A program made the translations under genes and the position numbers. The notes below the pieces were generated by a model. That model searched no databases, was not told where the DNA came from, and worked only from the letters and a program-made list of their open reading frames with translations. 8,211 nt of DNA from an uncultured Prevotellaceae bacterium (GTDB lineage: Bacteria > Bacteroidota > Bacteroidia > Bacteroidales > Bacteroidaceae), in assembly GCA_945787625.1 (NCBI GenBank), contig CALZJL010000047.1, forward strand, positions 1 to 8,211, written 5' to 3'. The first letter of the stretch is position 1. Every line of letters begins with the position of its first letter. Positions 7,601-8,211 of the stretch are shown piece by piece.

Positions 7601-8189
7601 TCATGGCAATTTCCCAGCCTTCTGGATGATGCCCGAAGAAAACAAGACCGGAGGCTGGCCCAACAGCGGCGAGATAGACATCTGGGAGTCCATCAACCAA
7701 GAGCAGCGCGCATACGGCACAGTCCACACCAACTGGACCTGGAACCTCAAGAAAGGCGGCAACAGCAACTCCATGGCCAACGTCGACTACACACGCTGGA
7801 ACATCTTCCGCGTAGACTGGACTCCCACCGACATCACCTGGTACGTCAACGGCGTCAAGATGTGGACCTACAGCAAGATCAACACCCAGGAAGCCAAAGA
7901 CGGTCTGCAATGGCCCTTCGACGAGAAGTTCTACCTCATTCTCAACCAAAGCGTAGGCAGCGGCTCATGGGCAGCCAGTCCCGATGTCAACCACACCTAC
8001 GAAACACTCTTCGACTGGGTACGCGTCTACCAGAAGCCCGAAGACATTGACACCGGCATCGACGAAATCAGCCAGACAGAAGGAGCCACAGACACCCCTG
8101 CTACCATATATGATCTCTCAGGCCGCAAAGTCAAAAGCACATCACCCCACGGCCTGTACATCATCAACGGACAGAAAATAGTCAGATAG
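4602..8189 (+). CDS. secreted GH84-GH16 fusion: beta-N-acetylglucosaminidase joined to an endo-glycanase, with T9SS-like sorting tail
   Basis: The 1195-residue protein has a signal peptide (likely cut after Ala23, LFA|QQ). Residues about 25-145 form a GH20b-like N-terminal domain. Residues about 148-450 are a GH84 catalytic domain, with RGVIEGFYGNPW (152-163), YGPKDDPYHR with Lys188, the FFDDFG pair Asp263-Asp264, CPTKYN, MWTGNG and WLNYPVNDY. GH84 enzymes release terminal beta-GlcNAc by substrate-assisted catalysis using this Asp pair. A mostly helical region follows to about 600. Two related lectin-like modules span 606-750 and 763-890. Residues 908-1146 are GH16, with PAFWMM and EIDIWE (Glu1024 nucleophile, Asp1026, Glu1029 acid/base) and WTPTDITWYVNG. 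A T9SS-type sorting tail ends the protein. The ATG at 4602 keeps the basic n-region (Arg5-Lys6), whereas Met9 would lose it. No SusC/SusD or regulator gene lies in the window. The GH84 assignment is firm, GH16 is firm as a family, and its substrate is open (mucin or poly-LacNAc O-glycan versus beta-glucan). Confidence 0.93.
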   Translation: MSILRKITMTLLGLIMAQAQLFAQQAQISPVPQTITWGEKAYTSADATYTLLTGDNTDEYAIALIRENLNIAETGTISLTLGKKGEAQIGAYEANIPDKAEGYWLKISTDGIVVAGNDDAGTYYGVQTLLQILTQPDVMQVEISDWPACAQRGVIEGFYGNPWSDADRKSQFDFYGRNKLNIYVYGPKDDPYHRTQWRDNYPADKAEIIRSLAETARKNHVDFVWSIHTGGSISNNTNDFKAVVNKLEHVYSLGVRNFSIFFDDFGSADAELQVAECNYVWDNFVLKHDDVTKLSMCPTKYNAAYAGWNSSDSYLRGLGTGLREGIEIMWTGNGVADMINAGDIDFFNTATNGRPPFIWLNYPVNDYCIGHMLMGKFYGNDKGDNSFGTRMSAFTSNPMEYAEASKVALYGVADYAWNMKDYDPVSNWERAIKYLMPTNAEAFHVFCEHNVDLGPTVHGMRREGESPNFNPDGTLDERKAQYELMVSSADALLADTHNPALITEITPWLMKMKYMGQRGLKQIEMWGCIESGDTQTFLQDYRDITAIQAEEDKLISRDFEGTIKSARPLVADQVIAPHLKQQLNLLVIEYKKRYTEGWDVFPSVVLEAGNYYIKYNGKYLYNRNASASRTGDYPVWADEIDDAQPQKCEWTVTIEPQTGRYKIVNTQDGRYLNEKGAFWANKTTNPYDPDWHSYDIYRINGKYAIQAPSTANGKFLGATHERIIQTQVMSKDKNNKPVVRYHDAIFEFVPVGEEAVSHPAFDKDHVYYIKNAEGNYLTALSRAAWTKPSFEPLSDDAEINKYQKWAIKPDAAHGRWKIMINHNKFLDEIGRINKNTYNTEWNSLILTESGGQWAIQAITPDISKYWGIDSNNTIIATDATRADSYIFTIEEAGTYQETTIRRPSNPTGYEVVFSEDFDTDGAPDETKWSYTVRENATWNRFCTDDPRCTYVKDGVLHCKVIPNDDRTTDNVEMLSGGVKTHGKFAFRYGRAEASIMTHQYHGNFPAFWMMPEENKTGGWPNSGEIDIWESINQEQRAYGTVHTNWTWNLKKGGNSNSMANVDYTRWNIFRVDWTPTDITWYVNGVKMWTYSKINTQEAKDGLQWPFDEKFYLILNQSVGSGSWAASPDVNHTYETLFDWVRVYQKPEDIDTGIDEISQTEGATDTPATIYDLSGRKVKSTSPHGLYIINGQKIVR
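6417..7271 (+). repeat. tandem pair of diverged lectin-like (beta-trefoil-type) modules inside the GH84-GH16 protein
   Basis: Module 1 (residues 606-750, bases 6417-6851) and module 2 (763-890, bases 6888-7271) share an order of motifs. NYYIKYNGKYL aligns with VYYIKNAEGNYL, EWTVTIEPQTGRYKI with KWAIKPDAAHGRWKI, RYLNE with KFLDE, and GKYAIQAP with GQWAIQAI. The Q/K-W-x-I pattern and short repeating blocks suggest ricin-like beta-trefoil or related carbohydrate-binding folds. The similarity is visible in protein only, so the duplication is old. Fold assignment is inference. Confidence 0.65.
7323..8039 (+). other. GH16 catalytic domain (part of the fusion protein)
   Basis: Residues 908-1146 start with GYEVVFSEDFDTDGAPDETKW, the usual opening of GH16 laminarinase-type domains, and end with WVRVYQKP, the usual closing strand. 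The active-site block GEIDIWES is coded at 7668-7691 and has all three acidic residues. Supporting conserved stretches are GKFAFRYGRAEASI, NFPAFWMM and FYLILNQSVGSGSW. The domain is full length with no breaks, so it should be active. Confidence 0.88.
8097..8186 (+). other. T9SS-type C-terminal sorting tail (part of the fusion protein)
   Basis: The last 30 residues, from Pro1166, read ATIYDLSGRKVK, a short turn, then GLYIINGQKIVR. The pattern (V/I)YDLxGRxV, then G-(I/L)-Y-I-I-x-G-x-K-x-(V/I), then a basic end is typical of type IX secretion sorting domains in Prevotella and relatives. Combined with the Sec signal peptide it predicts export to the periplasm and then release at, or attachment to, the cell surface. 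This requires the host to carry T9SS genes, which are not in the window. Confidence 0.75.
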
Positions 8190-8211
8190 CACACACCGCT
8201 CCATACCCCAC

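Noticed and set aside
7188..7949. 253-codon minus-strand open frame opposite the GH16 region
   Set aside because: Val/Gly/Ala-rich composition typical of antisense to a GC-rich coding strand, no start context or recognisable family, and the plus strand encodes an intact GH16 domain.
8190..8211. Terminator after the GH84-GH16 gene
   Set aside because: Only 22 bases remain and they contain no inverted repeat or T run; any terminator would lie beyond the window.

Overview
The window looks like chromosomal DNA from a Bacteroidales bacterium, most like Prevotella or a Muribaculaceae/Bacteroides relative. Four things point this way. Promoter-like sites match the Bacteroidota pattern (TTTG, about 19-22 bp, TAnnTTTG). 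The leaders before the start codons are A/C-rich with no clear Shine-Dalgarno sequence. The largest protein ends in a type IX secretion (T9SS)-like sorting tail. The protein families (Bacteroidales outer-membrane barrel, GH84 and GH16 secreted hydrolases) also fit. The species cannot be named from the sequence alone.

Layout. Positions 3-155 (+) hold the last 50 codons of an unidentified gene that continues off the left edge. It converges on a putative outer-membrane beta-barrel gene (197-1417, -). A 103-bp divergent promoter region follows, then a SpoU/TrmH-family RNA methyltransferase (1521-2276, +). Four bases later its stop meets the 3' end of a two-gene minus-strand operon, made of a membrane-anchored SGNH hydrolase (3683-4471) followed by an MBOAT O-acyltransferase (2281-3693). 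This pair resembles known two-part systems that O-acetylate extracytoplasmic glycans. An AT-rich 130-bp divergent region separates the operon from the main gene (4602-8189, +).

The main gene encodes a 1195-residue secreted multidomain enzyme. In order it has a signal peptide, a GH20b-like N-terminal domain, a GH84 beta-N-acetylglucosaminidase catalytic domain with its Asp-Asp pair, a helical region, two diverged copies of a lectin-like module, a GH16 endo-glycanase domain with an intact E-x-D-x-x-E site, and the T9SS-like tail. An exo-acting GlcNAc-releasing domain joined to an endo-acting GH16 domain in one secreted chain is the most interesting item here. One reading is sequential attack on host mucin or poly-LacNAc glycans; this is inference.

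No tRNA, rRNA, CRISPR array, insertion sequence or convincing intrinsic terminator was seen. No gap between genes exceeds 300 bases.
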